A stretch of DNA of 64,000 nt from Sciurus carolinensis. Lineage: Eukaryota; Chordata; Mammalia; Rodentia; Sciuridae. Positions within the stretch are counted from its first letter, which is position 1, and each line of letters opens with the position of its first letter. The stretch covers positions 24,110,777 to 24,174,776 of the forward strand of contig NC_062227.1 in assembly GCF_902686445.1 (NCBI RefSeq). Reading direction: 5' to 3'. Below the pieces are notes generated by a model. The model was not told where the DNA came from. It searched no databases and saw nothing but the letters and a program-made list of their open reading frames with translations. Below are positions 1 through 12,899 of this stretch, in pieces. The position numbers were made by a program, and so were the translations under genes.

Positions 1-2261
1 TTTCTGCAGGATGGGGATCTAAGTATTGAACTACTGATGCAGAGTGCTGTGTCCCCAGAGGCTAGATGTCATGACTTCAAGAATAAGGTAGTCAAAATAA
101 GACTGACCCTCTTACCATTGCTCCAAGTGACTCATTCATTCTACAGCTCTAAGCTCCAAGGAATTGAAAGTTTCAGATCCCATAGATGATTTCTTTGACT
201 CGGGTACTCTAAGACTTCTATGGAAACTAACAAAAGTCGGTAATTTGGTCTTTTCAAGATGGGAGGCTTGCAAGCAAGAAGTCTCTATATTGTCAAAGGA
301 AATCAATTCTGATTATCATGAAGAGCTATAGTGTAACAGGGAGAATGTGTCTGAAACTGCAGGAGACTGACCAGCACCTGTCACGCACTCCACCACTACC
401 TCTGATTTCCACTGCAGGGCAGTGGACAGTTCCTGTGTGTGCTGTAGTCTGGCCTCAAGTGCCTTCGGCACCTCTGTTTCCCTTCCTTAGAACTTTCCCT
501 GAATTTGCTGTAGCTCACTTAGTTGAGGACATGTAGTTGTAAGTTTATAAGATTTAATGCCTTGAGGAGCAACCCTGCAGCAATAGGTGATGGGACCTGG
601 TAGAGAATGCCCAGGCTCTCATCTTTTGGTGGGATCATATTGAGTCACTTCCACCATGGATCCTCAGAGGGTTTCCAATGCAAACTAAGTCACAGGTGCC
701 TAGAGCAGCAACCAATTCAGTAACAAACACTAGATTGGCTTTTACTCCTTCCTCCCTCACACTTTCCCATCCTGACCTCTGCTTCTGGGGTCACCTCTCC
801 AATAAACTACTGCACCCAAATCCAGCTTAAGATACTAGTCCCCCTCCCCTGTCCCCAGGCCAGCAGTGTGTGACAGTACTCACTGGGCTGCCCAGCTGAG
901 TGAAGCAGCCTGGGAAGGAGCCTGGGTTATGTGAGTCTGCACTCAAGGAGCGGGGCTTGTGACCTGGTACAGCAAAGCACGTCAGGGGAGTCCTCAGGGG
1001 CAAGCTGAGGTTTCCATTGATAACAGAGTACAGGGCTCCCACCCTCAGTAAGTTCCAGTCACCTCATTTCTAGACTCCCTTTTCATGAACAGTCATTTCT
1101 TATTACAGCTTCTTGTTTTGGGTGTGCAGTTCTGTAAAAATCTATATTGATTACAAAGAGTTTAAGACTTCTTCCTGACTAGAATTAAAAGGGTACCCCC
1201 AACTTTCTTGCCCTAACCCAGATAGGCTTTTTTTTCATAATCCCTATCTTTAAATCATTTTGGACTTGAATTTGATGTAAATAAGGCTCTGCATATTCAT
1301 GCTTTGGTTTACTGCTTTTAGGCTGAAGCTACTGTTTCATTTACATGATTTCCACTCAGAATGGGCATCTCCTAAGACAGGGAATGAGTTTGTGTCAGTC
1401 TTTTTGACATGCAGTTAGGTGCTTACTCTCTATAGTTTTTATGCCAGTGGTGAAATTGTTTCTTTACTTGAGGGTAAGGGCTCATCTTTCTGTTCATTCA
1501 GGTAGGACTATGAATAAATATATCACATGGAAAAGACCTTTTTCCCCCAAATTGCTTACATCCTTTCTTATCTAAATCAATTCAGATCTATCATTTTGAC
1601 AAATATCCTAAAGTATTAACAGATCTAATTTTCCAGAGGTCAGAATGTGGCAGAAAGAGGAAAGAGAAGGAAGGCATTCAGTTCATGAACTCCAGGTTTG
1701 AGTGGGACTATTGAGGATGTCATATACACTGATGACATACAGGTGCCCATCTTGACATGCTTCATCTCAGCTCAGATGTCACAGAAGATGCCAACTCTTG
1801 TTAGCTCTCTAATGTGTTACTCACAGTTCAAGGAAGGCACAATCCTTTCTCATGATCCTCCTTTCAAAGAGGACATTTCTTTCTAACGAATTGTGTTCCA
1901 CAGTAAGAATGAAGCTATGGTTTATAAAGCAGTATGTCTCCTGATCAAAACAAAATCAATAAAGAATCAGAAGCTCTTCCTCGGGGCATTCCAATCACCT
2001 CTCCAATTGAAAGAATTCCTGATAACAGGCAATCGCGCGATTTTATGACCAGGGCCCTCCATTCATGCTCAGCTCTTCACCTCCTATCTTTGAGATGTTG
2101 CAGGATTGTTGAATGGGAGCGGTAACTCCAGAATCAGGTTTCACATTCAAATGGTCCTTATGTCCCCTTAAGAGTACAGATTTATGGAGGTGATACCGCT
2201 TTTCCCCCCCCTATATTGTGCCATACCCTGATTGGGGTAATTGTAAGATGACTATTGAAAG
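1..2261. other. Non-genic stretch, no clear feature
   Basis: No recognisable exon, RNA gene or confident repeat is seen in this 2.3-kb stretch. The open frames here are short (at most about 72 codons), overlap on both strands and resemble no protein family I know. A weak L2-like flavour around 1740-1880 is too diverged to call. Confidence 0.5.
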
Positions 2262-2271
2262 TACTGGTTCA

Positions 2272-2481
2272 GACGGGCACGGTGGTGCACACCTATAATC
2301 CCAGCAGCTTGGGAGGCTGAGGCCGAAGGATCATGAGTTCAAAACCAGCCTCAGCAAAAGAGAGTTGCTAAGCAACTCAGTGAGACCCAATCTCTAAATA
2401 AAATACAATATGGGCTGGGGATGTGACTCAGTGGTCAAGTGCCCCTGAGTTCAATTCCTGTAGCCAAAAAAAAAAGGAATA
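2272..2481 (+). mobile_element. B1-dID dimeric SINE
   Basis: A 7SL-derived B1 left part (GGCACGGTGGTGCACACC-like start, 'cccagcagcttgggaggctg') is followed by an ID-type, tRNA-derived right part ('ggctggggatgtgactcagt') and an A-run. It is flanked by a 10-bp direct repeat, tactggttca, at 2262-2271 and 2482-2491, the expected L1-mediated target-site duplication. This dimer type is the main reason for calling the genome sciurid. Confidence 0.9.
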
Positions 2482-2577
2482 TACTGGTTCAAATTCTGCT
2501 TTTCCCCCCCAATGTAATGACACAGATACAGATATATCTATCTATCTAGCTTGACATATATTTATAAAATCTCTTTT

Positions 2578-2690
2578 GGGCTGGGGATCTAGCTCAGTTG
2601 GCACAGTGCTTGCCTTGCATGTCCAAGGCCCTAGGTTCAATCTCCAGCACCACACACACAAAAAACAAAAAAAACAAAAAAAAAACAACT
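2578..2690 (+). mobile_element. ID SINE (tRNA-derived)
   Basis: An ID element with degenerate Pol III A box ('tagctcagttggcacagtg') and B box ('ggttcaatctccagc'), ending in a CA/A-rich tail. No clear flanking duplication is visible. Confidence 0.85.
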
Positions 2691-2706
2691 GTGTCTATCT
2701 ACAACT

Positions 2707-2707
<1 letters not shown>

Positions 2708-2748
<41 letters not shown>

Positions 2749-2750
2749 TG
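2708..2750 (+). repeat. (TG)n microsatellite
   Basis: About 20 TG dinucleotides with one TA interruption near the 3' end. It lies just downstream of an ID SINE tail. Confidence 0.95.
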
Positions 2751-2759
2751 AAATGTTAG

Positions 2760-4044
2760 GTTCATTTATTAATTAATAAAGAATGTGCCATTGGTTGCTG
2801 TTTACATTTAAAACCACTAAGGTCAAGGCAATGAAAAAGGTACAGTATTTCATTAGTGCCCATGTCAGAGAAAACTGATGCACTGGATTTCTCAGACTGC
2901 ACAAGTGGGAGAAACGTCCCTGGCAATGAGGGACTCTCTTCCCTTGTTGAGACTGGCTCCTGTCTGCACTGGATGGAAGCTCTCACACAGAGAAGGCCAA
3001 GAGAAAGGAGGGCTCAAGAATTGCTGCACTCCTCTTCCCAGCAGGTAAGGCCCTCCCCTCTCCCTCGTGGAAATCAAGTCACAGAACTTGCCTTTGTTCT
3101 TGTTCATCCTTCAGAGCCTGATGCAAGTTTCATCATCCTTTGAAACCACATCCAGTTACCTTCATTCATCATTCTTCCCTTCTTCGAACATTTAAACAAT
3201 TGCTGTCCCTGGCATCCATAATGGCACTTAATCATTTGCTATTTTGTATTGTTATTTAACAGTTCATGCATTTATGTCTCATTTCCTTGTTTAAACTCAT
3301 AAGCTCTTAAGAAATCATTTCTACTGAGCCCAGGGCTGGGAAATAACAGAAACTTAATAGTAGATGCTTGAAGGGGTAGAGGAATAAGGAAGGAAGGATG
3401 CAAGACTCTGGGAAATGGGGTGGGACAGCTGTTGGGTGATTTGTCCCATTCAGGAACATTTCTCCTCAGTTGAGGTTCCCTGAGAATGACTCGGAGGACT
3501 TTGTACTTTGAGGCCATTGGCAATGAAGGAGATATTACCCAGCAGATTACTTATTGTCTTGTAATGGTATTAAATGAACCTGTATTCAGTATGTTCTAGA
3601 TATAAAATCTCAAAAATCATTAAAAGAAACAGACTGATAACAATTATTTTCCAGTTTGGAAAATGCAGATAATGGGCATAATAAGTTTCCCTATCTTTCT
3701 TACCTTTACAAAGGATGAGGTAAAATTCAAAAGAGCAGTTTTCTCCCCATGCCATCTTAACTCCCTTGAAGATGCTCCACATCACCATCCTGCATTTCGT
3801 TACCAACACTTTTACTAAGATTGATGTGTGGATCAAAGTCTCTATTGTTGGGGGCCACTTTGTTCTCAAGGTTAAATCTTAACCTCAAATTTCTGTGACT
3901 TTCCTTGTTTTGCCTTAAACTGTATCCATCTTCTAATTATATGTCAGATTATTTGTGATTGTTTTATCAAATTAGTATAATCAAATGAAACATTTGCATA
4001 ACATTTGTTTTAAAAAACCCTCCAGATTTTTGATTTAAAAAGAT
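2760..4044. other. Non-genic stretch, no clear feature
   Basis: The short frames that overlap between 2856 and 3143 on both strands look like chance frames. No family is recognised and no splice-flanked coding exon is convincing. Confidence 0.45.
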
Positions 4045-4155
4045 GATATGAGGGAAGGTACTAGGGAATGAGATTGATTAAATTGTTATGTGTATATACA
4101 ACTATGGCATAACAAATCCTGCTATTATGAATAATTATAATGCACCAATAAAAAA
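4045..4155 (+). mobile_element. Old L1 3' end fragment
   Basis: The sequence resembles the terminal part of old rodent/mammal L1 3'UTRs: tatatacaactatggcat, then 'ataacaaatcctgctat' and a final 'caataaaaaa'. It is similar to the better preserved copy ending near 51735. Confidence 0.45.
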
Positions 4156-4424
4156 GATGACACGAGTTTTTGATTAAACCCTGGTCCCTTCTGTCTCGGG
4201 TCTGGTTCCATTTCTTTTGGCACTTCTAATTAAAACTTTAGGAGTTTAAAGTGTCTTAGAAACATTTTTAGGAGATCTTACATATTTTGAAGTTTGCTTA
4301 CTTGATGAGGAATATGACACATTGATCATATTATTATGATTGAAACTTAAATTGAAAAACAGCACTGTGCTCTATCACCTCTCTTTCAATTAGATCTTAG
4401 CCTTGACCATCCTCATTCATTCTG

Positions 4425-4755
4425 TCCCAGGAAGCCACAGACTGGCCCAGGGGCCAAATCTGGCCGGTCTATTTTTGCATGGCACATAAAGAAAGAACAA
4501 TTTTTACATCTTTGAATTTTTTAAAAACTCAACAAGCACTATTTTGTGGTACATGAAAAACTGTGTAAAATTCAAATTTCCATGTTCTTAAATAGAGCTT
4601 TATTGGAACATAGCCACATTCATCTGTTTACACATCGTCTATGACTGCTTTCACACTGCTGTCACAGAGTTGAGTCATTGTGACAAAGACCATATGGCCT
4701 GAAAAGCCTGAAATATTTACTGTCTGGCCCCTCCCAGAAGTTTGACAACTCCTGC
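4425..4755 (+). mobile_element. hAT-type non-autonomous DNA transposon
   Basis: This matches a common mammalian MER-type element recognisable by 'gggccaaatctggcc', 'tttattggaacatagccac', 'gagttgagtcattgtgac' and an 'agtttgacaactcctgc' end. I do not fix the exact family name. Confidence 0.65.
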
Positions 4756-4769
4756 TCTATTTTGCTAAT

Positions 4770-5462
4770 TTTCCCCTCCCGTAGATAACCCTGTTTACCA
4801 GCCCCTAGCATTTAGTTACCTTTAAGCCTGAGCTCAGCTCCTAACATGCTGTGAAGGTACTGTTTATAGTATGAGACCACATGGAGTTTTCCTTTCCTTA
4901 AAGCCAATAAAGTGACCTCAAACAGATGGGCAGCAATGTGGGACCTGTGGCAGTCAACCCTTAAGCTGGCCCCAGAGATCGTGGTGTTCACACCTTGTCT
5001 GGTGCCTCTCACCTTGTCCTAGGGTTGGTGTCTGTGACCAGAAGAATTGGTGAAAGGGATTGTACAACAATTCTGAGAGGTGTTGTCAAAGACACTGTTG
5101 CTATCTATGATTTTGGTCTCTTTTTGCAGTCTCGTGTTCAGATTGCTTGACTTGAGGAAGCTATGTTTTAAGCAATCCTGTGGAGAAGTCCGTGTGCAGA
5201 GGAAGACTCCTGTCCACACCATGTGAGTGAACTTGGAAGAGGAGCCTTAACTCTAGTCAATAATCCAGCTGACAGCTTGACTATACTTCAGGAGAAACCT
5301 GGGGTTGCACCATTCTGCTATGATACTCCCAGATTCCTTGCATTGTTTTAAGTAGCTGATTTTGTAGTAATTTGTTGTGAACCAATAGACACATGATATA
5401 CAACTCAAAAAGTCCTGAATTGTCCACCATTAGTCTCCCCTTATCTCTGGGGATACATTTCA
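4770..5462. other. Non-genic stretch, no clear feature
   Basis: Only short chance frames (60-67 codons, minus strand) are present. None resembles a known protein. Confidence 0.4.
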
Positions 5463-5705
5463 AGACCCTCAGTGGTAGTACTGAACCCTGTGTGTACTAT
5501 TTTTCTTATACATGTAACCTATGATAAAACCACAGTGAGAGATTAACAATAACTAATAATAAAATGGAACAACTATAACAATATATTGTAATAAAAATTA
5601 TTTGAGACTTATAAATTGTTTATTTCTAGAATTTACCATTTAATATCTTCAGGCTGAGGTTGACCCAGGGCAACTGAAACCATGGGTATGTTGGATGGTA
5701 CTACC
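5463..5705 (+). mobile_element. Tigger-type DNA transposon, internally deleted
   Basis: Shares 'gagattaacaataacta', 'aacaactataacaatatat' and the 3' part 'caactgaaaccatggg' with the longer elements at 40800-41452 and 61025-61710. The middle of the element is missing, so this is a short derivative of the same family. Confidence 0.6.
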
Positions 5706-6154
5706 ATTCCAATTTCCGCTTTGCTTCTGGTGTTCTATTGAAGTGTGGTTTTCCTTCCCCATAAGGCTCTTGCCTGACCTGTAGATGCTGATGTTTGAGA
5801 AATTTTCCTCATCTTTGAATTTTTCCTTGTCTCCTTAACTAGAATCCAGGCTCTCCTCTTGGTCCTTACCTTTCCTAACTGGGACTTAACAGTTTAATGC
5901 AGATTCCTTGGTGCTCTCTGGCCCCAGAATAGGAACCAATTTTAGGTTGCTCCTTTTAAGTGTCAAATTGCCATTGACATCAAGATCTCTCAATTAATTA
6001 ATATTCTAAATAGGAAAATGAGGCACAAAATTCCCCAGAGGAAAAACTTCTGTTTTTTGAATATTCTCTCTAATATCATTGTCTTATTTTTAGCCTCAAA
6101 CTTGAGGAAGATAAAGAATATAAACAAATTTAGAAACAGGGAAAAAATTTAGAA

Positions 6155-6260
6155 AAGGCCTAATCGGAGTGCCTGATTTATGCATGATGAAAATGAGGTC
6201 CCTGAGGTTACGTGATGTTCCCAAGGTCACGCAGTCAGTTAGTGGGTCCCTTAATGTCAT
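6155..6260 (-). mobile_element. MIR SINE fragment
   Basis: The reverse complement of the MIR core is visible as 'gaaaatgaggtccctgagg' followed by 'cccaaggtcacgcagtcag'. It is old and diverged. Confidence 0.6.
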
Positions 6261-6887
6261 GAAAGATCATTTAAATGGAGCAAGGGTACACAGGGCAATT
6301 GAAGCTAAATCAGGCTTTGTGGGGGAAGGGTGGCGTTTGGCTGAGGATGCCATCAAGCTTTTCTGTGTGAGTGAGTCCTGGTTCCATTACAGAGGTTGGA
6401 CTCTGAATACAATGGATCAGTAATATGACTCACCTGTTGTTTTGCATGCTTTATGTAACTTTTAAGGAGGAGACAAAGCCTGGATCAAATAGCAGCTATT
6501 AGGTCAGAGTATTCAACCTTCATTGGAAGATGCAAGAATTGTTTTCGGCTGAGGATCCGCTGTATGTTTGATTCTATGGACCTACACTTCTTCAGGTACT
6601 ACACAAACAGGAAATAAGCCCTAATCAACTCTTGGGGAAAATTTTTTCAAAACAGGCTAACTGAACGATGAGCTAAGACTGAAAGTGTAGATAGTAACAG
6701 GGTTGGGTGTGAAATAGGGAGAGGCATGAGAGGATACTTCCTATTTTATTTCTATGCGTGTCTCCATTTTTAAAATCTTTTATCATAAGAATGCATTGTG
6801 CATATTTTTTGTGTGTGATTTTTTTACAAGGTTTTACAGTCTTCTTCTCCCTCTCTTCTTCCTCCTCCTCCTTCTTTTCTTCTTTCT

Positions 6888-6957
6888 ATTTTTTGCGGTG
6901 CTGGGATTGATCTTATGTATGTTCAGTAAGCGCTCTACTGCTGTTACACCCTAGCCC
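6888..6957 (-). mobile_element. ID SINE, diverged
   Basis: Reverse-strand ID: 'gcggtgctgggattgatc', 'taagcgctctactgctg' and an 'accctagccc' end. The upstream pyrimidine tract (6838-6890) stands for its A-rich tail. A separate T-run lies at about 6972-6993. Confidence 0.65.
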
Positions 6958-6999
6958 TGATTTCACAAGTTTTTGTTTTTTTTTTTTTTTTTTGCCAGA

Positions 7000-9089
7000 A
7001 AGTAGTTCAAGTGGTCATAATCATTATAGAAATCGAGTCTGCAAGTGGAATTTATGAAGGCGTGTGGTAGGTATGTAACTCAAGTAATCGTCCCTCCTGA
7101 ACAAACAAGGACAAGGGATTTTTGTTATCAGACAGGGAAAAGTCAAAACTGCCCAAACTCAAGGCATATGCCTTGATGAAAGTCAAAGTCAAAGGCAATA
7201 GATTCACACACAACCAGTCCCATGAGAAGACCTGGGGTTAAGTTATGGCTTCAGAGATTTGAATTAACTGTAATGAAGAGCTTCTTTATGGAAGAGCTAT
7301 TAAGAGCAGGAAGGAAATTTAGTAACAGATTATTCAGGCAAACTGGGACTCTTCTCCCTTGGATATTTTACAAATGGAATTAAAAAGCACTTGTTTCTGA
7401 CTAATTAGTTATAGTTCACCTTGGGAGTTGAATTAGTCAACATCCTCTCTATGGTTTTAGAGAAGAAAGTGATAGCAACTCTGATAGTCACAGTCAACCC
7501 ACAACCATTTTAAAATACAATAAATTTGGAGTACTAAATCTGTGTGTTCTGGCTACCCACATCCTGAAAGTGAATGCAAATTTAGTTTCCTTTCAAATGT
7601 TTCTATTTATTACTCACTTATGGTTCAAGTTCAGAGTGCCACATCTTTTTTAAAGGTTTTAAAACTTAACTCTGTTTTCCAATTTTTCTATAATGGACAC
7701 ATTTTTTTTGAGATTAAAAAATAAAGATGTAACAGCTACAAAGAAAAAAGGCAAATATCCTGGAAAGCTTAGTATAGTAAAATCTGACTATTTTGGACTC
7801 GTACAGAAAACAGATTCTTATTTTAAATGATTTTAAAATCTTGAGGTAAACATTATGCATAATGCAAGTTAGAATTAAAAATGATTGTTTTAAATGAATA
7901 AATAAGGGTTACCTGACTCCAAAAATATGTAAGGAAAACTTGTTATTATAAATATTTCAAGCATTTTATTTTGCATAAACTGTTTGTACTAGCAGGGAAA
8001 GAAGACTGATTCGTTTAAGTCAGCCCCTATCTATACTTAAATCATACTTTTCCAGTAGTGGAATCTGTACTGCTGGGGTTTTACTTACTGTCTTATTTGT
8101 CCCTGTGAAGTGACAATCTTAGTTTCTGATTGCCATATTAAAAAGAAGTGAAGACAAAGAAAGAATGAGAGCTAACCCTGTGCACAATTTGCGCAAAGAG
8201 AGCAGTAGCCCAAGATGCCAGCAATTACATATTGAGACTAGTGTTCACACATGATGAATTATTTGGCATAGGTGATGTGCTTTAAAATTCATCCCTCAAG
8301 GAGTATATTTATCACTCCCAAATGCTTATATCCTAGTCAAGGGGGGAAAAAAAGAGCAAGGTAAAGGAAATGTAAGCTAATAGGAATATATTGAAATCCT
8401 GCTTCATAAGAAATGTTAGGAATGATTTAAAATAATGCTGTATTCATTTGAGACACTTTTCAATCTCTTCCTTTTTTTATTATAATTTTTAGGTGTGGTA
8501 TTAACTTCCCTGCTTAATTTGCTTTAGTTTAAATTATTAGCTCAGTAGCCATATTGGTATTTAAGGATTAAACAATTATGTAAATGGTAGGATTATAATT
8601 ATTTAAAAATTCCTTTTATCTTTTATACTTTCATATATTTTCTGATTTTTTAAAAATAGTAGCCAGTATTTATTACTTTTATAAGAAGAAAGTAAGTCTG
8701 TGTTAAGGGCTAAAATGAATGACTAATTCAGAACCTTCATCATCTTTTTAGGATAGGAAAATTCATGAGAAGAGATTTGGAGAAGAATTCTGTCCAGTCA
8801 TCATCCTTAAGTCACAGGGTAACCATACAGGCTTGGAAGGCTTTAGATTAGAAAGTGCCCCCACCCTTTTTAGGGTCTACTTTGGAAGCCAAAGATCAGT
8901 CCCCCCATTTCTCAGATTCCATGAGCCAATAAAAGGAAAGAGCTAGTCAGGTGTTATTGCCACCTACACTGCCTCCTCTTTCCTCCTTTCCAACCTCTTT
9001 CTTTTCTTGTTCTTTTTTCATAAGGAAAAGAGTAAAAATCTTTAATAATTCCATTAAGATATTTTAAACAAAACATTGTGAGTATCCTT
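7000..9089. other. AT-rich non-genic stretch
   Basis: AT-rich sequence with no confident repeat or coding frame. The 60-codon plus frame at 7542-7724 resembles nothing known. Confidence 0.45.
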
Positions 9090-9433
9090 CTGTGCTCTTA
9101 GCTTTCTGTTATTATAACAAAATACTTGAGATTTTGACCCACGTACACGGTTGCTTGGTCTCCATTGCTTTTTGGCCTGTGATGAGGAAGAAGATCATGG
9201 TGGGAGCACATGGTGAAGGAAATTGCTAATCTCATGATGAATGGGAAGCAAAAGAGAGAGGAAGGAAGGAACTGGGGACCCAATGACCCCCTCAAGGGCA
9301 CACCTCCAATGGCCAAACTTTCTTCTATTAGGATCCACCTCCTAAAGATTTCATCACCTCCCACTAGCACCATAGGCTGGTGACCAAGCCCTTTACACAT
9401 GGGGTTTGGGGGACACTTAACTGAACCAGAGCA
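9090..9433 (-). mobile_element. MaLR-type solo LTR
   Basis: Reverse-strand MaLR-like LTR: 'ttctgttattataacaaaatac' at the left end, 'gaagatcatggtgggagcac', 'ggggacccaatgacccc' and 'tttgggggacacttaactg' near the right end. The 126-codon minus frame at 9098-9478 is a by-product of this LTR. No convincing target duplication was found. Confidence 0.65.
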
Positions 9434-9439
9434 TTCTAC

Positions 9440-10892
9440 TCCAGGACCCCAAAGTTTCATGTCTATCTCATAATGCAAAGTACAGCTGGTCCTTCCCCAA
9501 GAATTCCTGAGGTCTTACATTGCTCAAAATTCCAGAGTTTTCTCTGAGATGCAAGGAAAACCTCTGTAAAATAAAAATTAAAAAAAAAAATCAAGTTATG
9601 TACTTCCAAGACACAATGGCACAGGGTGAATATTCCCATCCAAGAGGGAGGAACAGGAAAATAGTAAAGAATAACTTTCCCAAAGCAAGATTAAAATCCT
9701 CCAGGGAAAACACTAAATCTTAGAGCTCCATTTTCAGTATCCAAGGCATATGGTGGTGTGGTGTGAACTCCAAATGGCATGGCCTTTCTGTTGGATTAAC
9801 TTTGCATGCTGTCTGCAGCTTCATTTGTTTGATGTTCCATGTTCCCGTCTATCTCTAGCTTTCTGGGGTCTTCACTGTAACTTTGGCTTCATAATCACAG
9901 CTCCACACATTGCCCTGTCAGAAATTTCTCTTGGGGAATCTGATCCTGACACATTCTGCCTGGTCTACCAGGTTTTGAAATCTCCATGGAAGCCTCCATG
10001 ACCCCATTATTCTTGCATTCTGAATGACTGCAAAGTGTTCTGTGGACTATGCCAAAGTCTGCTGTTGGCATGACCTGAACTGGGGCTTGCTTGAACCAGA
10101 GTTTGTAGCAGTCTTTGAAAGCCTTGATGACTGAACACAGAGAAATGAATTCAGAGAAAATAATTCCCTATTTGATTCTGTGTGTGCAGGTTACTTTAAA
10201 ACTCTCTTCTGAAAGGAAAATCTTTGGAAGGAATTTATACTTTTATACCTTTGAGTTTGCAATGGATGGGGTCATGCAGATTCCTAAGATAGCCTCGAGG
10301 CAACTTTCCTATTTTCCTGGTGGAAACTTCTTGGCTTCTCTTTAATGACCCTAATATTCTTAGACTCTCTCCCACCTTCCTTGGTAGCACATTTAAACAC
10401 TCTCCTTTTTTGGACAAACTTCAAGTTTTTCAAATCTTTCCACTCTGCTTTTTGTCCCCGATTCTTGCTATAAATCTGGCTAAAAGTCACCACTAATACC
10501 CAGGCCACTGCCTGAATGCTGTGTGGCCTTGAAATTTAGTCTGCCAGATAACTAGTCCCTTTCCTTTAAACTTGGCCTCACACAGTCTCAGGTATTAGAC
10601 AAAATGCATTGGAATTATTTGCCAAGATGTGATAAAGATGACTTCTAGTCCAATTCACATTAGATTCTTCATTATCATCCGACACCTCACGAACATAACA
10701 TTTATTGTCTGCATTTTCATACACATTCTGGTCTTCTGACTCCTCACCAGAGCCATCTATTCAACTCTATTGATAGCATTCTAGGTTTTCTCTAGCTCAC
10801 TTCTCCAAACTTCCTCCTATAAACCAACTCCAAAGCCTTCCTCACATTGTCAGGTATAGTCACAACAATGACCCCATATCCAGTACCAGTTC
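9440..10892. other. Non-genic stretch, no clear feature
   Basis: Short frames on both strands (up to 83 codons) have no recognisable similarity. Nothing else stands out. Confidence 0.4.
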
Positions 10893-11265
10893 TCTGTCAG
10901 CTTTCCATTTCTGAGACAAAATACTTGAGATAATAAATTTAAAAGGAGGAAAGGCTTATTTTGGCTCATAGTTTTGGAGATTTCAGGCCATGATCCATTG
11001 ACTCCTTTACTTTTGGCCCTGTCATGAAGCAGTACATCATGGCGGGAACATGTGGAGGAAACTACTCAATTCATGGCAACCAGGAAGCAAAGAGAAGAGG
11101 AGAAAGTTGGGATCCCAATATCCCCTTCAATGGCATGCCCCAGTGACCTAACTTCCTCTGCTAGGCCCCAAATCTTAAAGGTTCTATGCCCTCCCAAAAG
11201 CACCATACGGTAGTGAACAAGCCTTCAATACATGGGCCTTTGAAGGACACTTTTACAAACCATTC
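10893..11265 (-). mobile_element. MaLR-type solo LTR
   Basis: Same family as the LTR at 9090-9433: 'tctgagacaaaatacttgag', 'ttggctcatagttttggag', 'catcatggcgggaacatg' and a 'gaaggacacttttac' end. Minus orientation. Confidence 0.65.
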
Positions 11266-11639
11266 ATTCATCTATTTATATTGCTTGCTTCCAGGAAGAA
11301 GGGAGAATTTCCATTGTATAACGTTTTGTCTTTTCTACCATAGCCATTTAATACCTATTCAAATAAGTAATTATCTAAATAAAATTATAATGTGGGAGAA
11401 AAAATTTTTTAGAACAATAATATAAAAACCAGCTGAGATAAAGGTACAAGTAAATAATAAGGACACTACACCAAGATGTAATTATCTCTAGGTAAAGAGA
11501 TTGAAATGATTTTTCTTTTTTTTTTTCCTTTTTGCTTAGTTGTTATTTATAATGTTTTTCAAAAATGAACCTATTTTGCCAGTATTATTAAAATTAAAAA
11601 AAAAAAAAAACTGGAAGATAGCATTACAGTAGTAAACAC

Positions 11640-11825
11640 AGAGTATGGCTGTGAGCCTTCCCTCATATAAGTGGACCTGGGTAGTCCTGTGAGGGAACTT
11701 GTGTGAGGAGCATCCCCACTTTACAAACAGGGAATGAGAAAGCTAAGTATCTGCCTGAGGTCACAGAGTGGGTGGGGGGACTCAGGTAGTTAGGCCTGAA
11801 GCCTGTGCTCTTACCAATGTGCTAT
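11640..11825 (-). mobile_element. MIR SINE
   Basis: Reverse-strand MIR: 'ccccactttacaaacaggg', then 'ctgcctgaggtcacagag' and 'gcctgtgctcttacca'. It lies directly upstream of a younger B1-dID. Confidence 0.65.
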
Positions 11826-11884
11826 CCTGCCTCTCAGCACTGGACCTTAGCAATTGATGTTTTAAAGATACATAAGAAGAAAAA

Positions 11885-12083
11885 GCTGGAGGCAGCAGCA
11901 CACCCCTATAACCCCAGCTACTTGGGAAGCCGAGGCAGGAGGATATCAAGTTCAAGGTCAGACTGGGCAACTGACCAAGATTCTGTCTCAAAATAAAATA
12001 AAAAGGGTGGGGATGTAACTCAGTGGTAGAGCGCATGCCTAGCAAGTGTGAGGTCCTGGATTCAATCCCCAGTAGTAACAAAA
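11885..12083 (+). mobile_element. B1-dID dimeric SINE
   Basis: B1 half ('cccagctacttgggaagccg', 'caagttcaaggtcagac') joined through an A-rich linker to an ID half ('ggggatgtaactcagtgg', 'tagagcgcatgcctagc'). An 11-bp direct repeat, aagaagaaaaa, at 11874-11884 and 12084-12094 is a probable target duplication, though low in complexity. Confidence 0.9.
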
Positions 12084-12096
12084 AAGAAGAAAAAAA

Positions 12097-12154
12097 GGAA
12101 GGCAGGAAGGAAGGAAGGAAGGAAGGAAGGAAGGAAGGAAGGAAGGAAGGAAGG
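12097..12154 (+). repeat. (GGAA)n microsatellite
   Basis: About 14 GGAA units with one GGCA interruption. The array starts in the A-rich tail of the upstream SINE, a common origin for such arrays. Confidence 0.95.
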
Positions 12155-12343
12155 GAGAGAAAATGGAAAGACCATAGACTACTTAAGTGATTGTAGGTTG
12201 TTTATAAAGTGAGACAGACAAGTCTTTTTGAAATAGGAGGAAGAGCTTTGCATGTCTATACCTGTCTTTTCCAGGGTATTCCAAAACCAATTTCTTCAAG
12301 TTGCTCAAAAAACTTGTTGTCATTTCTGACCCGTCTCTTCTCT

Positions 12344-12745
12344 TATTATGGTTTGGATACGAGGCGTCCCTCAAAATCTCATGGGAGAGACAATGTATGG
12401 ATTTTCAGAGGCGAAATGACTAGATCATGAGAGTGATTAATGCACTGATGTGGATTATTTGGTGGTAATGTCAGTCAGTCAGGGTGTGGCTGGAGGAAGT
12501 AGGTCAGTGCAGGTGTGCCTTTGTGTTTATATTTTGTTCCCAGTGAGTGGCATTCTCTCCGCTTCCTGGCTATCATGTCCTGAGCTGCTTTCCTTCAACC
12601 CTGATTTTCTGCCTCACCTTGGGCCCAGAGTTATGGAGTCAGCCAGACTGAACCTCTGAAAACATGCACCAAAATAAACTTTTCCTCGTCCATGTTGTTC
12701 TTGTCATGTCTTTCAGTTATGGTGACGAAAAAGCTAACTAAAACA
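12344..12745 (+). mobile_element. MaLR-type solo LTR
   Basis: Homologous along its length to the cleaner solo LTR at 37650-38039. Shared landmarks are 'tatggtttgga' at the 5' end, 'ccttgggcccagagtta', 'gactgaacctctgaaa' and a terminal 'gctaactaaaaca'. The first bases are mutated from TGTTATGG to tattatgg. Confidence 0.65.
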
Positions 12746-12899
12746 CATCCCAAATAAAATCCATTGATACATCTCGACAGCTTGTCTTCAAAGCATAGCC
12801 CTGAGAGGACTACTCTCACTACCTCCTCTAGTATCATCCTAGCTGGAACTCTGTCATTTCTTTGTCTCCTCAAACAAATTTCTCTGCTTTCCAAGCTGC

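Noticed and set aside
9098..9478. 126-codon minus-strand gene
   Set aside because: The frame lies almost entirely within a MaLR-type LTR.
12097..12154. CRISPR array or designed tandem array
   Set aside because: A simple GGAA microsatellite without spacers. The window is mammalian nuclear DNA.
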